Source: [Phialemoniopsis] sp. UDSM-2020 (Eukaryota > Ascomycota > Sordariomycetes > Thyridiales > Thyridiaceae). From it: a stretch of 64,000 nt of DNA. A program made the translations under genes and the position numbers. The stretch is taken from contig JAEILZ010000004.1 of the NCBI GenBank assembly GCA_018873225.1, positions 2,108,001-2,172,000 on the forward strand, written 5' to 3'. Shown piece after piece: positions 45,710 through 57,350 of this stretch; position 1 is the first letter of the stretch; each line of letters begins with the position of its first letter. The notes under the pieces were generated by a model. The model ran no database searches, was not told the origin of the DNA, and saw only the letters and a program-made list of their open reading frames with translations.

Positions 45710-46174
45710 TTAAAGTGGTGAGTGTCTGTTTGGGTTTGTCTGTGTGTTTCTTCTGCGAGGTAAAGCAAGCAAAAAGAAGAAGAAGGTCAAGAGGTGAGAA
45801 ACTGGAAGGTGTGTTTTAAAAGAGGAGGGGCGGCAAGAGAGAGAAAAAAGTAAAGAGTCACGGATGGGGCGAGAAAAGGATTGAGGTGTTTAATGAAAAG
45901 GGCGCAGTTGGTCAACAAATTGATCTGTATGACAAAAAGGGCCGGGCTGGGCTGGAGACTTGAGATGGCAGTGGATTGGGTAATTGGGTAACGTGGTTTC
46001 GATTGCGCGATAAAAATTATGGACGACTGCTGCAAGAGTGTGGTGATGGGTGATGGGTGATGGAACAGCAGCAATCAGAACAAGGCCGGAAGGTCCGATT
46101 GACGGTGAGTCCGTCCGTTGCTTGATCCATCCATCCCGGGGAGCCGTAATCGTTGTTGAGCTGTGATCGAGCTT

Positions 46175-46202
46175 GGCTGGCTGGCTGGCTGGCTGGCTGG
46201 CC
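46175..46202. repeat. (GGCT)n tetranucleotide repeat
   Basis: Six GGCT units followed by GGCC, in the far 5' flank of GAPDH. A simple tandem repeat. Confidence 0.95.
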
Positions 46203-47263
46203 TCTATCGAATTTGTCATGACAAGTCATTTGACACTGGATATATCCGACCTGGATACGGTGAGAGAGGCATGGGTTTTTTGTCATGATATTCTGCTCAT
46301 ATCAGACGAGAAAGAAGCCTTATCCAGATCGTATCCAACCAGCTAGCAAAGTTTGTTCTCAGCAAGCTCGAGCTCGTGGCTCACCTTGGCTCACCACCGG
46401 GAACGGATCTCGCTCTCTCTCTCATATGGCCATGGCCATGGCGGGGCAGTTTGTCGTCTGAGTCGCGCTCTGAGGCGCGATATGGCGGGGTATCTTTTTT
46501 TTTCTCGCTTTCAAAGTGCAGGGGTGGTGGTGGTGGTGGTGGGCATGGGCATGGGCAATGCGATAAGGAGCTAGGGGACAGTGAGGGGCAGTAATCGTCA
46601 CTTACTTGATCTGGACTTGGAGTAACTGGAAGTTTGAGAGTGGTGATGCTGATTACAGAAATTCTCTGAAACAGCAAGATTCAAGATATCGAATTGAAGA
46701 CGGAGAAGTAGGAGTAGTAGGAGGAGGAAGGACGAGACAAAAAGTGGCATGAGGCGTACATTAATACCTACCCTCAAGAAAAGGTTGAGGGCCAAGAGGA
46801 GGGGGGGGGCAACCAGAGCTTTGGTGGGGTTGTCCAGCCCTCGGCGCCATCAAAGATCCCAGCACAATCCACCAAGGTGACGCCGTCGTGCATCACACCA
46901 GACAGATTGCCGCCAATGCCTTGGTGGGGCAGGCCAACCATTTTACGTTTTGATCGTGAAAAAAGCACCAGATTGCAGGCCAATTCCCGGGTGGTCTGAT
47001 AAGCTGCAACTTGGCTGGTACGTAGAGTTGCATGGTCTAAACTGTAGGCGTGCATCTTCGACTGGCTACCACACGATTGGTTTTCCAGGTTGGCGATACG
47101 GCCAAGCAAGGGAACGAGCGGGAGGAAAGATCATGAACATTTCCATGTCATAATATCTATTTAGTAATTGAACCCCCATGTTGAGGTCTCGTTGGGGCTG
47201 TGATCGGGGTCTGGTCTGACCTGGTGTTTCTACAAGGTATCAACGTTGAACGCTCCTCCTGCC

Positions 47264-47279
47264 ACTTATCATGATAAGT
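47264..47279. promoter_or_regulatory. 16-bp palindromic GATA pair
   Basis: ACTTATCATGATAAGT, a perfect 16-bp palindrome with two GATAAG half-sites in head-to-head orientation and a 2-bp spacer. The nearest start codon of a recognised gene is GAPDH, about 1.6 kb away. Role inferred. Confidence 0.4.
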
Positions 47280-48334
47280 TGCACTTCGTTTCTGGCCTGC
47301 CACCAGCTGCCAGCCGGCAGTCGAGTCCACCAAGTGGCAGCGGGGGGGAACAAGCGAGCGAGCCAGTGTCCCTGCCCTCTTTTGCCTACAAGTAGCTAAT
47401 ATCGCCAGCACCAAGTCAACGACATCTTCTTTTTTCCACGGTGTTGACAAGATCTACAACTTTCTTCAACGCTCTCCCGCAGTGTACCGGCAATGTACAG
47501 CACTAACGCATCAGCCTCATCTGCCCCATCCCTGTGGCCATGGGCCCGTTTTCCCCAGGTGAACCAGTCCCGGAACCCCAGAACCTCTAGTAGCCGGGTC
47601 TACGAAAACCAGCGCCGGGTGAAGGCGGGCGCGCGCCTCCTCTTCCACGGTAAACTCGGGCCACAGCGTTTTCGCCTTACCCGAACCCACGAGAATGCGC
47701 CCCTCCGCAGGCCGAGGACGACCGGAAAATACTGCCGTCGCCCTCGCTGCGCCTACATAAAACAACATTTCCCGTCAACGACCATCTGCCGCCCTGCCAA
47801 ATTTCCCGAGCTGACCCGCCTGCGCTCCCGATCAGTGCCTGTTTCCTACCCTTATTATGGACCATGGATATGATGTTGGCGAGATGGGCCCCCTTTGCCT
47901 GTACATGGAAAGAGTGGTCTAAGTCGTCGTCCGTGCTGCGTATCACGCCACGGCCAGCCAACATGTCAACATGGAGAGCGCTTTTACAAGGTAACGTTTT
48001 GATTCGAATCACCTGGTCTCGTCCGCATACCTCCGTCGCTTGTGCCAAGACAAGGTCGGGCCGGCATTTGGAGCCTTGGATAGATCACGAATTTGCCATT
48101 CTTGTTTCATCGCCACACGGTCCGGCCACGGATTAGTCGCCCTTTTTGGTATGGATAGTTCCATCCCATTGCATACCTAGGTAGTGCCTAGCATCGATTC
48201 GCTTGAAATGTGATTTGCGGAGTGCCCCGAGTAACAACGCCAGGTCATTATCCCAGGAAGTGGTGTCTTGTGAGCCTGTACCTGTATATACAGTTCCGGT
48301 CAAGTCTATTCATTCCTTCGTCCTTTCCGGGCTA

Positions 48335-49820
48335 CTACTGGAAGTCTCTGGGGTCGGACCATGTCCCATTATCAGAGGCCGCCATGGACAGCCTCCCGTC
48401 TCGCATATAGATCAGGCGGATCTGGTCCCCCCAGCATATCGTAGAGATAGCCCCTTCCGAGAGGCCCCATTTCTTGTTCCCGAACCCCTGTCCCCATTTA
48501 TCGGCACCTGCCTTCTTGGAGTAGCCGATGATCTCACCCCCAGACGGTCCCGCGAAGAAAGTGTACCAAGTGTCGGGCCCGGGTAGGTAGCAAGCCGCAT
48601 GGCGCGCCCCGACCTCCCACACCGAGCCGGGAGTCCCATCTACATCCTTGCCTGCTATATGGATGGCACGAGTTAGCAATAGTCCTCGTCGTTTTACTCG
48701 ACAGCGTGCTGTTTAACTCACGGCTTTTACCAGGCCCGACCTTGTCGGTGTAGAACACCTCGCGCAGCTTGGAGCTGACCTTGGACACAAAGAACAGGTC
48801 AATCTCGCCCGTCTTGCGCTTGGCCGACGCACTCAACGCCGATCGCGATACCGCCCCGGCTTCCAGGTTCATCAATGTCCACGCATCGGCATCTGGCCGG
48901 CCGCGGCCCACCAGGCACCAGACCGCACCTTTGCTCCCTTGAAAGAAGACCCGGAACTCTCCAGTATCCTCCATGAGGACTGCCGCCAGAGCGCTGTCGG
49001 TGCTGATTCCCTGCTGGATTTTCGTGTCGATCGTGTCCTTGCCGATGATGCTGTTGTAGGTGGTTGAACATGCTCCTGTCCCCTTGGAGCACTCGAGGGT
49101 GGCCTGGCAGATCACTGGCAGTTTTGTCGAATTATCGGTTGACAAGTAAAAGAGGTCTATGATCGCCCCGGCATTCGACGACGAGCTCATCGATGTCGTA
49201 GCCAGAGGTGTGCCTTGATTCGGCGGGACGGTGAGGGAGACTGACTTCTCCGCCTTGATCTTGTCGTCCCACATCAGCCGGTAGAGAATGTTTGTCGTGT
49301 CCAGATCTTGGTAAAAGATCTGCAGCGTCGACGCCGTGCCGTCGTTACCGACGGAGGACCCAGCAGCCAGGGCGCGCCGGCTGGCGGACAAGGGAGCGGA
49401 GGGGTCTAGAGGAGATGTCGTAGAGCTCGGTTGAGGAGGGGCGTCGTCGTCGTCGGATGATTGCCCGCTTTTGCTGCCAACCACACCGCCAACCACCGCC
49501 CCTACAATGATCAAAACTGCCAACACAGCGACAATGATCCAAAACGTTCTTCTTCTCACTCCGCAAACGGTCCTTTGTTTGGGATCCGGCACGACTTCGA
49601 GCCCTGACCTTGGGTCGGCGCTGCCATCTTCGACGATGGCCGGAGGCAAGGGACTGGTGTCGGAGTCCTTGTACGGACTTGGAGTGCTTCCAGCCAGGCT
49701 GTACTTCTCTTGAGAGTTCTGGTAGTACTCGACCGCCTGCGACTGCACCGCTACCTCTGGCAGATTCGCATCTTCGCTCGTGTGCACTGGGATAGGGTAC
49801 CTCTCATCATCTCGCTGCAT
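48335..49820 (-). CDS. Membrane-anchored fucose-lectin-like protein
   Basis: Two exons, 49820-48722 and 48654-48335, joined in phase 1, give 472 residues. The acceptor is a tandem TAGCAG; use of the second AG would shorten the protein by one residue. A cytosolic N-terminal region of about 90 residues ends in VRRR, followed by one TM helix at about 93-115 (WIIVAVLAVLIIVGAVVGGV) and a Ser/Thr/Pro linker, so a type II membrane orientation is expected. The outer part has repeated motifs of the type LQIFYQDxDTTNILYRLMWD, DLFYLSTD, RVFFQGSKGAVW, IDLFFVSKVSSKLREVFYTD and RLIYMRDGRLSM, suggesting the blades of a fucose-specific lectin beta-propeller. This TM-plus-propeller layout is common in Pezizomycotina and uncharacterised. 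Sugar binding is inferred. Confidence 0.8.
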
Positions 49821-51528
49821 CGCCGCGGCCACGGCTCGGATCTAGTATGAGTGTTGAATCGATAAAGTGTTCACAGGCTGAGCATGGTGAACAAGAAGCC
49901 TGAGATGTTTTGAGGAGACAGTACTTTGGTAGATGTTTCCCGCGGGCATCCCAGAATGGAGCAGTGACGGGCAAGGACAGCACAGCGTTTACACACCTAC
50001 TGGCAGTTCCTCACTTCCGGGCGGCTGGGGTTGCTATATAAGCTTGTCAGATGCATCCCTGTACTACCACCATACCTTTTTCTCAGCCCGGGTGGACACA
50101 TGGAGAACGGCGTGTGATGGCACCCTGCAGGGCAGGGCAACTCAGAGGAGGCAATACATGCATGCACGGGAGATGGTAGGGGAAATAACACACTGTTGGA
50201 TTCCGGCAAGGTACCAGTCCGTTTGAAATGTGGAGGTGGGGATTGTATTTGGCCCATCACTTATTACTGACATGGTATCGAGATTTGAAGCCTGCCGCCT
50301 TCGTATGTACTCCGTATTTGGAAAGACGCGAAGTGGACCTTTGCCCAGAGTCTCTGGACGTCCAATGACCTGTGTATCTTGGTATCCTATGCTCAAAGGT
50401 GCCGTAAGTACAAAGGCACGACAGGCCAGATGGAGACGGGTTTTAGGGAACCAAATATGTTGACAAGCCGCCCAAAGGGATTCACCTTGCAACGGTGGCT
50501 GAGACAAATCTGGAGGTATTTTGGTACACTCAAGACCAGTTTAGCCATGATGACAATAGGTATCGTACAGCATATAAGCCCCAAGTCGCAATGGTCGCCC
50601 TCGGTGCCATTGGGGTCAAAATCTGAGCGAATGAAAGGCGTCTGTCCCCCCCTATTGACGAGAATAATACCGGGATGGCTCAACATGTTGAAATTGGAGT
50701 CCAAGGAAGCGTTGCTTGCTCTCGTGTTCCGTTGACCAACCGAAGTGGTCACATCAAACGTCTGGCTGTGCTTCCAGGCGAGCCAGTCTTGGCCAATCTT
50801 TCTCACTTCTTACTCCGGACGGTCGGCTGTGTAAAGCGGGGCGGTGCGGATCACCCCCCGGTTTCCGTCCCGGATCATCGGTTACCTTTATTTCTAGAGA
50901 TTCCCGTAGGGCAGCGAACGAGCTGTGGTTCTGTAGATCTATCTAGTGTATACCTATATGTTTATTGCAACGCTGTCTGTTGATTCGAGAGCTTTTAGAA
51001 AACGGCCTTCCCGATGGTTTGGTCCTACTTTATGGACTAACCGAACGAACGAGAGAGCGGGTGGTGTCACTGTTTCCAAAGAGAACATCAAATGGCATCG
51101 AAGTGCGTGAGACGGCAGACGCTATGTACAAACATACTGCTGACCCGCATTTACCAGGATGCAACGTTCCCCGTGAACACTTCCTCTTTGGGTGTATCTA
51201 TTCGATGGCCCCAGCGCAACTCCGTACTCAACACTCCTCCTAGTACCGGCACACTTGGCACTCCTTCACTGGCGGGGCAGTGCGTACTTGCTTGCTTGTC
51301 ATCGTATGGCACAGTCCTTTGGATTGCAGTTTTCATTGATCTTTGGTTTTCTTTGTGGACAGATGCGAGTTTCAAACTGCTAATTTATTGCACGGCCTTG
51401 TCAGTATGACGTTGGCCAAGCATGCAGGATGAATGCCGAGTCTTGTCGTGGAACCACCTATTTGCCATACTCCGTAGTCTCCTTTCTTTCTGCATAAGGG
51501 AGTAATGTCTCGCTCCAGCTAAGAAAAC
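49821..51528. other. Intergenic region
   Basis: 1.7 kb between the start of the lectin-like gene and the stop of the DJ-1-like gene. Open frames up to 137 codons overlap on both strands and show no motif. Nothing supported. Confidence 0.45.
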
Positions 51529-52370
51529 CTAAACCCGGCACTTCTCGCTCGTCGTAATATTCAATTGTACACCGAATGGATCGATGCAGTTGTCGACCTG
51601 GATCGGGTGTTCCGTCAGTAGGGAGATGTGGTCAGCTTCCTCTTTGCTGTACATCTCGGTGATGAAGGCAAAGATGAGGTCGATTCCAGACGTGCCCTAT
51701 GTGTGTGTGCGGACCAACGAGTCAATGAAGCCCGATACCTGATAGCGAAGCAACGTGGGACGAAAGGATCAAGCGCACTTACCCCGGACGAAGTCCACAC
51801 ATTGCCGTCGACAATCCAGCGCGCAGGGCTCACCCAGTTCACGTCCGGGCCCCAGCTGTTCATCAGCTCCCAGGCGGCCTTGTTGGTCGTCGCCCTTCGC
51901 CCGTCCAGCACGCCGGCCTTGGCAGCCAAGCCGGCGCCGGTACACACGGTCAGGAGGTACCGCAGCTTGGGGAACCGCTGGCGGATGAACTCGACGGCCT
52001 CGGGTGTCGTGTTGGGATTGCGCACCGAGGGCCCGCCCGGCACGATGAGCACCTCGAGGTCTTCTGGAACGTCGGCAAAGGCGTGCGTCGCCTGCATGAC
52101 AGGCCAGAAGGACGAGTTCATCGGGTTCATGGCCACCGACTGGGGCTCCGACGTCACGGGCCCGGCGGCATGGGAGATGAGGTACAAATTGAGCTTGCGG
52201 TCATGCGCGAGGATCTGTAAAGGGTCGAGGGGCCCGGCGATATCGATGGGCTCCCAGGTAGGGAGGACGATAAAGCCATAGTTCTGAGGGGGGTTGGACG
52301 GGGTGCAGCTGGCCAGACTGAGGAGAGGGAGGAGGGAGGTCAGGATGAGAGATGGCGATATGGACAACAT
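51529..52370 (-). CDS. Secreted DJ-1/PfpI-family protein
   Basis: Two exons, 52370-51783 and 51696-51529, joined in phase 0 over an 86-nt intron, give 251 residues. The N terminus MLSISPSLILTSLLPLLSLA is a classic signal peptide. The mature part is a DJ-1/PfpI glutamine-amidotransferase-like fold: YGFIVLPTWEPIDIAGPLDP, LIVPGGPSVRNP, the nucleophile elbow LLTVCTGAGLAAKAG with Cys143, and, across the splice, WTSSGGTSGIDLIFAFITEM. Fungal members are often annotated as isonitrile hydratase-like or ThiJ/PfpI proteins; substrates are mostly unknown. The second exon adds the last helix and a tail with NITTS, a possible N-glycosylation site. The family is secure, the reaction is not. Confidence 0.92.
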
Positions 52371-53285
52371 GGTCTGCAGCAGTCAAATGGTAGCAGGCTC
52401 GACGATGAACGCTTGTTTGTGTTTAAGTTGCCTCATGCCACTCTCCCTCACCCTGAGCTGGGAGGGAGAGGGCAGGCATATTAATACTCGGGCACGTCCA
52501 TCCTTGGGATTTGTCAGTAAGTTCTACATGGAAGAATAACCTGCGCATCGTGGGTCACGATCGATGCTCTTCCCAGCTCATCTCGGACTATTCCGAGTGC
52601 GAGCAATAGACGCTGCCAAGGCCCTTTCTACAGGTCCCGACTGGTGCGTTGATGAGGTTCCGGGACGGGAGCAACGGTCTTCGGCGTCGAGAGCAAGGCG
52701 GCGTGTGGTGGTGAGCAAGCAAGCGAGCAGATATGAGCAGGTTTTTATGTGCTTCTTTTCTCCAATCCCGGTCCCTTCATGCTGGACGCCTTGCCGCATC
52801 TGGGGGTTCGCATTCAGACCCACGTTGCCTGGCTCCGAGAAAGCATGCCTCAGCAGAGTAAAGACTCAAGCCAGAAGGGACGGGATATTCATGTTCTACT
52901 TGAGAGCTCCGTGCTTGTTTAATGCGTGACTTGATACAACATGGTTGCGGAGTCGTTAAAATAAACAACTCCTACGACCAGGCCCTTGAACGGGATGGGG
53001 TTTAGTAGTGTCACAGTCATTGAGCCGATTACTCTACCCTATCTCGTCATGGCCCCACGTCTGGTTGACCTTCAACTGGCTTTATCTCCGATCTGCTCTC
53101 TTTTTACCATCCTGATAAGCTCCTCCCAATGGCGGGGGAGCTACCAGAACTTAACCAGCGTGAGCTTCCGAGTGTGGTTGTGGCCATGTGAATTTGGTTT
53201 CTTACATGGTTGTCGAGATACTGAATTTCAACTTGCATTCTTTTGAGCTTCATATCTCATCGGCCCCTATACTCCGTGAATCACC
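52371..53285. other. Divergent promoter region
   Basis: 915 bp between the divergent DJ-1-like and UreG genes. No credible coding frame or repeat seen. Confidence 0.5.
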
Positions 53286-54191
53286 ATGTCGCACTCACAT
53301 GACGGAGTCGGCCATTCCCACTCCCACGAGGGCGTCTCGGCCGTAGAACATGGTCACTCACACGAGATTCTCGATGGACCCGGCAGCTACCTGGGCAGGG
53401 AAATGCCTATTGTTGAAGGACGTGACTGGAATGACCGTGCCTTCACGGTAGGCATAGGAGGGTAAGTCAATCACCGCGACCACCCGGACAGGAGATGCTC
53501 GCCATATGCTGACCGAGTGGCCCTCGCACCCAACCACAGCCCCGTCGGCTCCGGCAAGACGGCCCTGATGCTTGCCCTGTGCCTCGCCCTGCGCGACCGC
53601 CTCTCCCTCGCCGCCGTCACCAACGACATCTTCACCCGCGAGGACGCCGAGTTCCTCACGCGCCACGCCGCCCTGCCCCCGAGCCGCATCCGCGCCATCG
53701 AGACGGGCGGCTGCCCCCACGCCGCCGTCCGCGAGGACATCAGCGCCAACCTCGCCGCCCTCGAGGACCTGCACCGCGCCTTCTCGACCGACCTGCTGCT
53801 CATCGAGTCCGGGGGCGACAACCTCGCCGCCAACTACAGCCGCGAGCTCGCCGACTACATCATCTACGTCATCGACGTCAGCGGCGGCGACAAGGTCCCG
53901 CGCAAGGGCGGGCCCGGCATTACCCAGAGTGACCTGCTCGTCGTCAACAAGACGGACCTCGCCGAGGCCGTCGGCGCCGACCTCGGCGTCATGGAGCGGG
54001 ATGCGCGCAAAATGCGCGAGGGCGGGCCTACCGTATTTGCCCAGGTCAAGAAGAACGTGGCCGTCGATCACATTGTGAACCTCATCCTAAGCGCGTGGAA
54101 GGCTAGCGGCGCCGAGCAAGTATGCAGGGCCCGTGGAGGACCGAGGGCGACGGAGGGACTAGAAGAACTCAAGCCTAGCACAGCGACCTGA
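53286..54191 (+). CDS. ureG: Urease accessory GTPase UreG
   Basis: Two exons, 53286-53461 and 53540-54191, joined in phase 2, give 275 residues. The His-rich N terminus ([14 protein letters not shown], then HGHSHE) is a likely nickel-binding region, as in eukaryotic UreG. The splice restores [13 protein letters not shown], the P-loop at 59-67. Further motifs are [28 protein letters not shown] with the metal-binding Cys-Pro-His, [12 protein letters not shown] and NKTDLAE. UreG hydrolyses GTP to deliver nickel to urease. No other urease gene is in the window. The last 20 or so residues, after [10 protein letters not shown], look atypical, and a GTATGC follows immediately, so the 3' end could be misread. 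Third positions are almost all C or G. Confidence 0.95.
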
Positions 54192-54353
54192 ACCAAGCAT
54201 GCTCCGAGCAGAGTGATGAGGCAAGCAAACAGGCACAAACATATATTGGGTAACGTATCATCTGGGGTAAATCAGGTCATGCCGTCTATTGGCGCCATCT
54301 CTCTAATGAAATCTACATGTCGTACCGTCATGTTGTTCGTGGGAATCAAGTAT

Positions 54354-56883
54354 CTAAGCCATGTCCTCGTCCATAGAGTCCCCTTGTACAGGGTCGCCCG
54401 TCTCAGTCTCGAGCAGAGATCCAGCAAAGGGGCTCGAGTTTCTGGGCCACACCCGCTTGTAAAGGCTCACACCAATCGTGTCCTGCGGATTAATGCGACC
54501 GTCAAAGGTGGCCTTGAAGTAGCCATGGGTTCCCAGACTCTCCTTGATGAATCCGCCACGTCCACGCTTGGTCCAGAGCGGGAGGGCCTTGAACCATTCG
54601 ACGTCCTCGCGGTTGAAGAACATGTAGCGAATGGTGACGATTTTCTTGTGGATGTGGTAAGGATGACCCGTGAGGATGACACGCTTGGCAACGACGCGAG
54701 AAGTTGAAGGAGGCATAGCTGTTCCAGTGGCGACAAGGGTCAGCGGTAGAGCAGACGACTCGACATCACCATCTTCGTTGGTTGTAGCCCGTTTGAAGAA
54801 GAGAGTCGGAACGGCCCCCCAAGTGACAGGGCCCATGAACGTGGCCACAGCGGATTGTCCAGGATGCAGATATCGGCAGTACTTGTGGACGTCGTTGGGA
54901 GTGTTGCCACCCTGCGAGAATAGCGGGTTGATGACGAACCGCCGCGGCCCGCACTGCATGATGAGTTCCTCCTTGGACTTGATCGAGAACGGATGGTCCG
55001 AACTGAGGTTTATGAGGAAGTTGAGGGCCGTGCGCTTGTTCTCGTGCCTTAACAATGAGAAGAGAGTCACCGGATGGGCCGGGGTGTATGATTCCTTGAC
55101 CGCTGTCGGGACGCCCTTGAGGTAGACAGCGACCCGGCTACCGGGCTCAACTCCTCCAGCGAGAGCCTCACGAGCTGATCGGACTCGGGACGAGCGATAG
55201 TCGGAAATTCTGAGCAACCTTTGCCACTCCTCGGGCTCGTACGCACGATCCTCATCTTCCTCCCAAGAGCTGGACGTAAGGCTCTTGAGACCGCGGTACC
55301 TCGCCAACCTCTCCCTCGCCAGCACATTGGGGTGCAGCTCGATCTCGTCGGGGAATTCGAGATCTTCCTCGGCTTCATCGTGCTTGGCAGCTCTATAGGC
55401 AGCGAGCTGCTCCGCATCCTCAGCCTCGTTGGGCTCTACGAACGCCTCTGACTGAGGATACTCTGATTGGCCAACCTCAGTCGGGGCATCGGCTACACCC
55501 TCCATGCCATCCTCCGGCGCGGACTTGCCCGCGTCCACATCCTGCATGTCGTAGTCTTCGAGGTCAGAACCCGAGTCTGAAATGTTATCGTCGTCAAGAT
55601 ACCATGCTGCCTGGTAGTTGGATGTTCCCTTGGGTAGTCGCTTGGGAATCCGATGCTTGTTTTCGTCATCGTCTGAGAAGTAATGATGCTCGTCAAGTAG
55701 CACACCCTTCTTGGTGGGTTCGGGAGCCGAAGGGCCGGCATCGCCATCTGCATGCTCCTCCATCTCCTCGTCCATCACGACCTCTTCAGGGGCCAGCTCA
55801 TCAAGATCTTCCTGGTCCTCTCCAGGAACTGCCAGTGTCTCGTCCGTGGCATCGTCGATTGTCATCGAATCATCCTTGCCCTTTTTCCTGGTGGACAAGG
55901 GAGCGGCTACGATCTTCTCGATCTGGAAGGTTCCCCAATCACCGACCTGCACCAGGCGGTCTGCCTGCAAACCCTTGCCACGCACTACTCCAGTAACAAC
56001 AGTTGCCTCGGTGTCGTTGGCAGCAAACTGAACATTCTCGGCAAGAAGCCAGCTCCTCTCATCTCGCCAACGCACACCCTTCGGCGTCGTGCTACACAAG
56101 GAGCGCATGAGGTTGGAGCACTCTTGCCGATTGTCGAGGCTGTAGAGTTTGTCCTGGTCTGGATGGAAATGCCGCATGTAAGACTTGAGGGAGTCGACAA
56201 TCGACAACCTCTGCTTGGCTGGCTCGACTTTGGCGAGACCGTGAACCACTGTAAAGAGTGTTGAGAGACCTTGGCTCTCCACGCTGCGCAGAATGAGCTC
56301 TCCAAGGTCATCAACCTCTTCCTCAGCGGATAGGATGACCACGACGAAATCGGCCACCCGAGCAGCATCAAGACACGCGGTGAGATCTCTCTCAACGGGC
56401 AGATATTGTAGTTTCTGCTTGAAACGGTCAACAGAGACCCTGTTGCTGCCGGAAACAAGGCCGGTCTCGATGTCGAGACTGTGATTCAGCGCGGTGATGG
56501 CGGCAGCGGCGTCGCAATCGCCACACAGGGGGATGACTGCGACGTTTCTGGGAGCGCCATCGCGGCCGTTGAAGACGGAGGTCTCTTGGCGGTGCTCGCG
56601 CTGCTTCTCCAGCTGGCGTTGGCGGTTGTGGTTTCGACGGTCAAGCTTGGACATGACTTGCTGCTGAGGGGTTCTTCGCCCCTCGTTTGGTACTTTGCCT
56701 ATTCGACCAGCAGAGTGTTAATAATTGGATACAGGAACAGGAGTCAGTAAAAAGTTTTTGCAAACAAATCTTGCCTTTTGACTGGTCGCGCAAAGCGCCC
56801 TTGGTGGCCTTCTTGGATTTGAAGGCCTTGTGGGAGACCTTTGTGGTCGGGCGGTGACTGTGCCCCGCCACTGCTGCCGGCAT
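54354..56883 (-). CDS. TSR1: 40S ribosome biogenesis factor TSR1
   Basis: Two exons, 56883-56775 and 56698-54354, give 817 residues (yeast Tsr1 is 788). The N terminus MPAAVAGHSHRPTTKVSHKA and ATKGALRDQSKGKV match the conserved TSR1 start GHSHR...KGAL...KGKV, so the intron must begin at GCAAGA, making it GC-AG. Using a GTTTGC nine bases later would insert three residues and break that conservation. The rest follows the BMS1/TSR1 family: a GTPase-like domain without a canonical P-loop, an AARP2CN region, a long acidic stretch (VMDEEMEEHADGDAG), and a C-terminal domain with GPVTWG, LTGHPYHIHKK, VEWFKALPLWTKRGRGGFIK and GTHGYFKATFDG. Known role: cytoplasmic maturation of pre-40S. Head to head with UTP7. 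Confidence 0.96.
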
Positions 56884-57350
56884 TTTTTCTGGTTGCTGCC
56901 TGTTCACAAAAAAATGAAAAGATATTGACTCCTGATAAATGACCTTGATTGCCTGACTTTCGAGGATCGAAGACAGGTAGTTATTGGTGGCAGGTAATCG
57001 CCGTAAAGTGCGCTGGAGAGGCAGTTGAAGCAGCACAGGAGGGGTTGGCCTGGTCTTAATATGCTGTCGCCTCTGCCTCTCTCAGTCCCCCTCTCAAAAA
57101 TTCTAAAAAATGTGGGATTGCTCTTATCGTGATAAGATAAAGCCTGCCTAGTTCAGTCCCAAAGCCAATTAGGCTCTGTTGATTATGCAAAAAGATGGGG
57201 CTCGTCGCATCAATGGCAGAAAAAAAAGTCTCCCGGCTTCACTAGTAATTAATTGATTTGAAGACCCGTCCAGTCTGGTCCGACCTCAGCTTCCATCCCC
57301 CAGACTGCACATCACCACACCACATCATCGTGGGCACGGACACACCCCAA
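56884..57350. promoter_or_regulatory. Bidirectional promoter TSR1-UTP7
   Basis: 467 bp between two divergent start codons of small-subunit biogenesis genes. Near the middle is CTTATCGTGATAAG, followed at once by ATAAAG, giving a cluster of GATA-type sites. No TATA box is obvious. A shared regulatory region is inferred from the arrangement. Confidence 0.65.
57123..57136. promoter_or_regulatory. Inverted GATA pair in shared promoter
   Basis: CTTATC-GT-GATAAG, two GATAAG half-sites in inverted orientation with a 2-bp spacer, 240 bp from the TSR1 start and 215 bp from the UTP7 start. It has the same form as the palindrome at 47264. Confidence 0.5.

Noticed and set aside
47493..47873. 126-codon plus-strand Arg/Pro-rich frame
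   Set aside because: Composition looks like translated GC-rich non-coding DNA; an in-frame CAG|GTGAAC could be a donor, but no matching downstream exon was found.
48001..48020. GATTCGAATC resembling a tRNA T-loop
   Set aside because: No acceptor stem, D-loop or anticodon arm around it.
53358..54071. 237-codon minus-strand frame
   Set aside because: Antisense shadow of UreG caused by high third-position GC.
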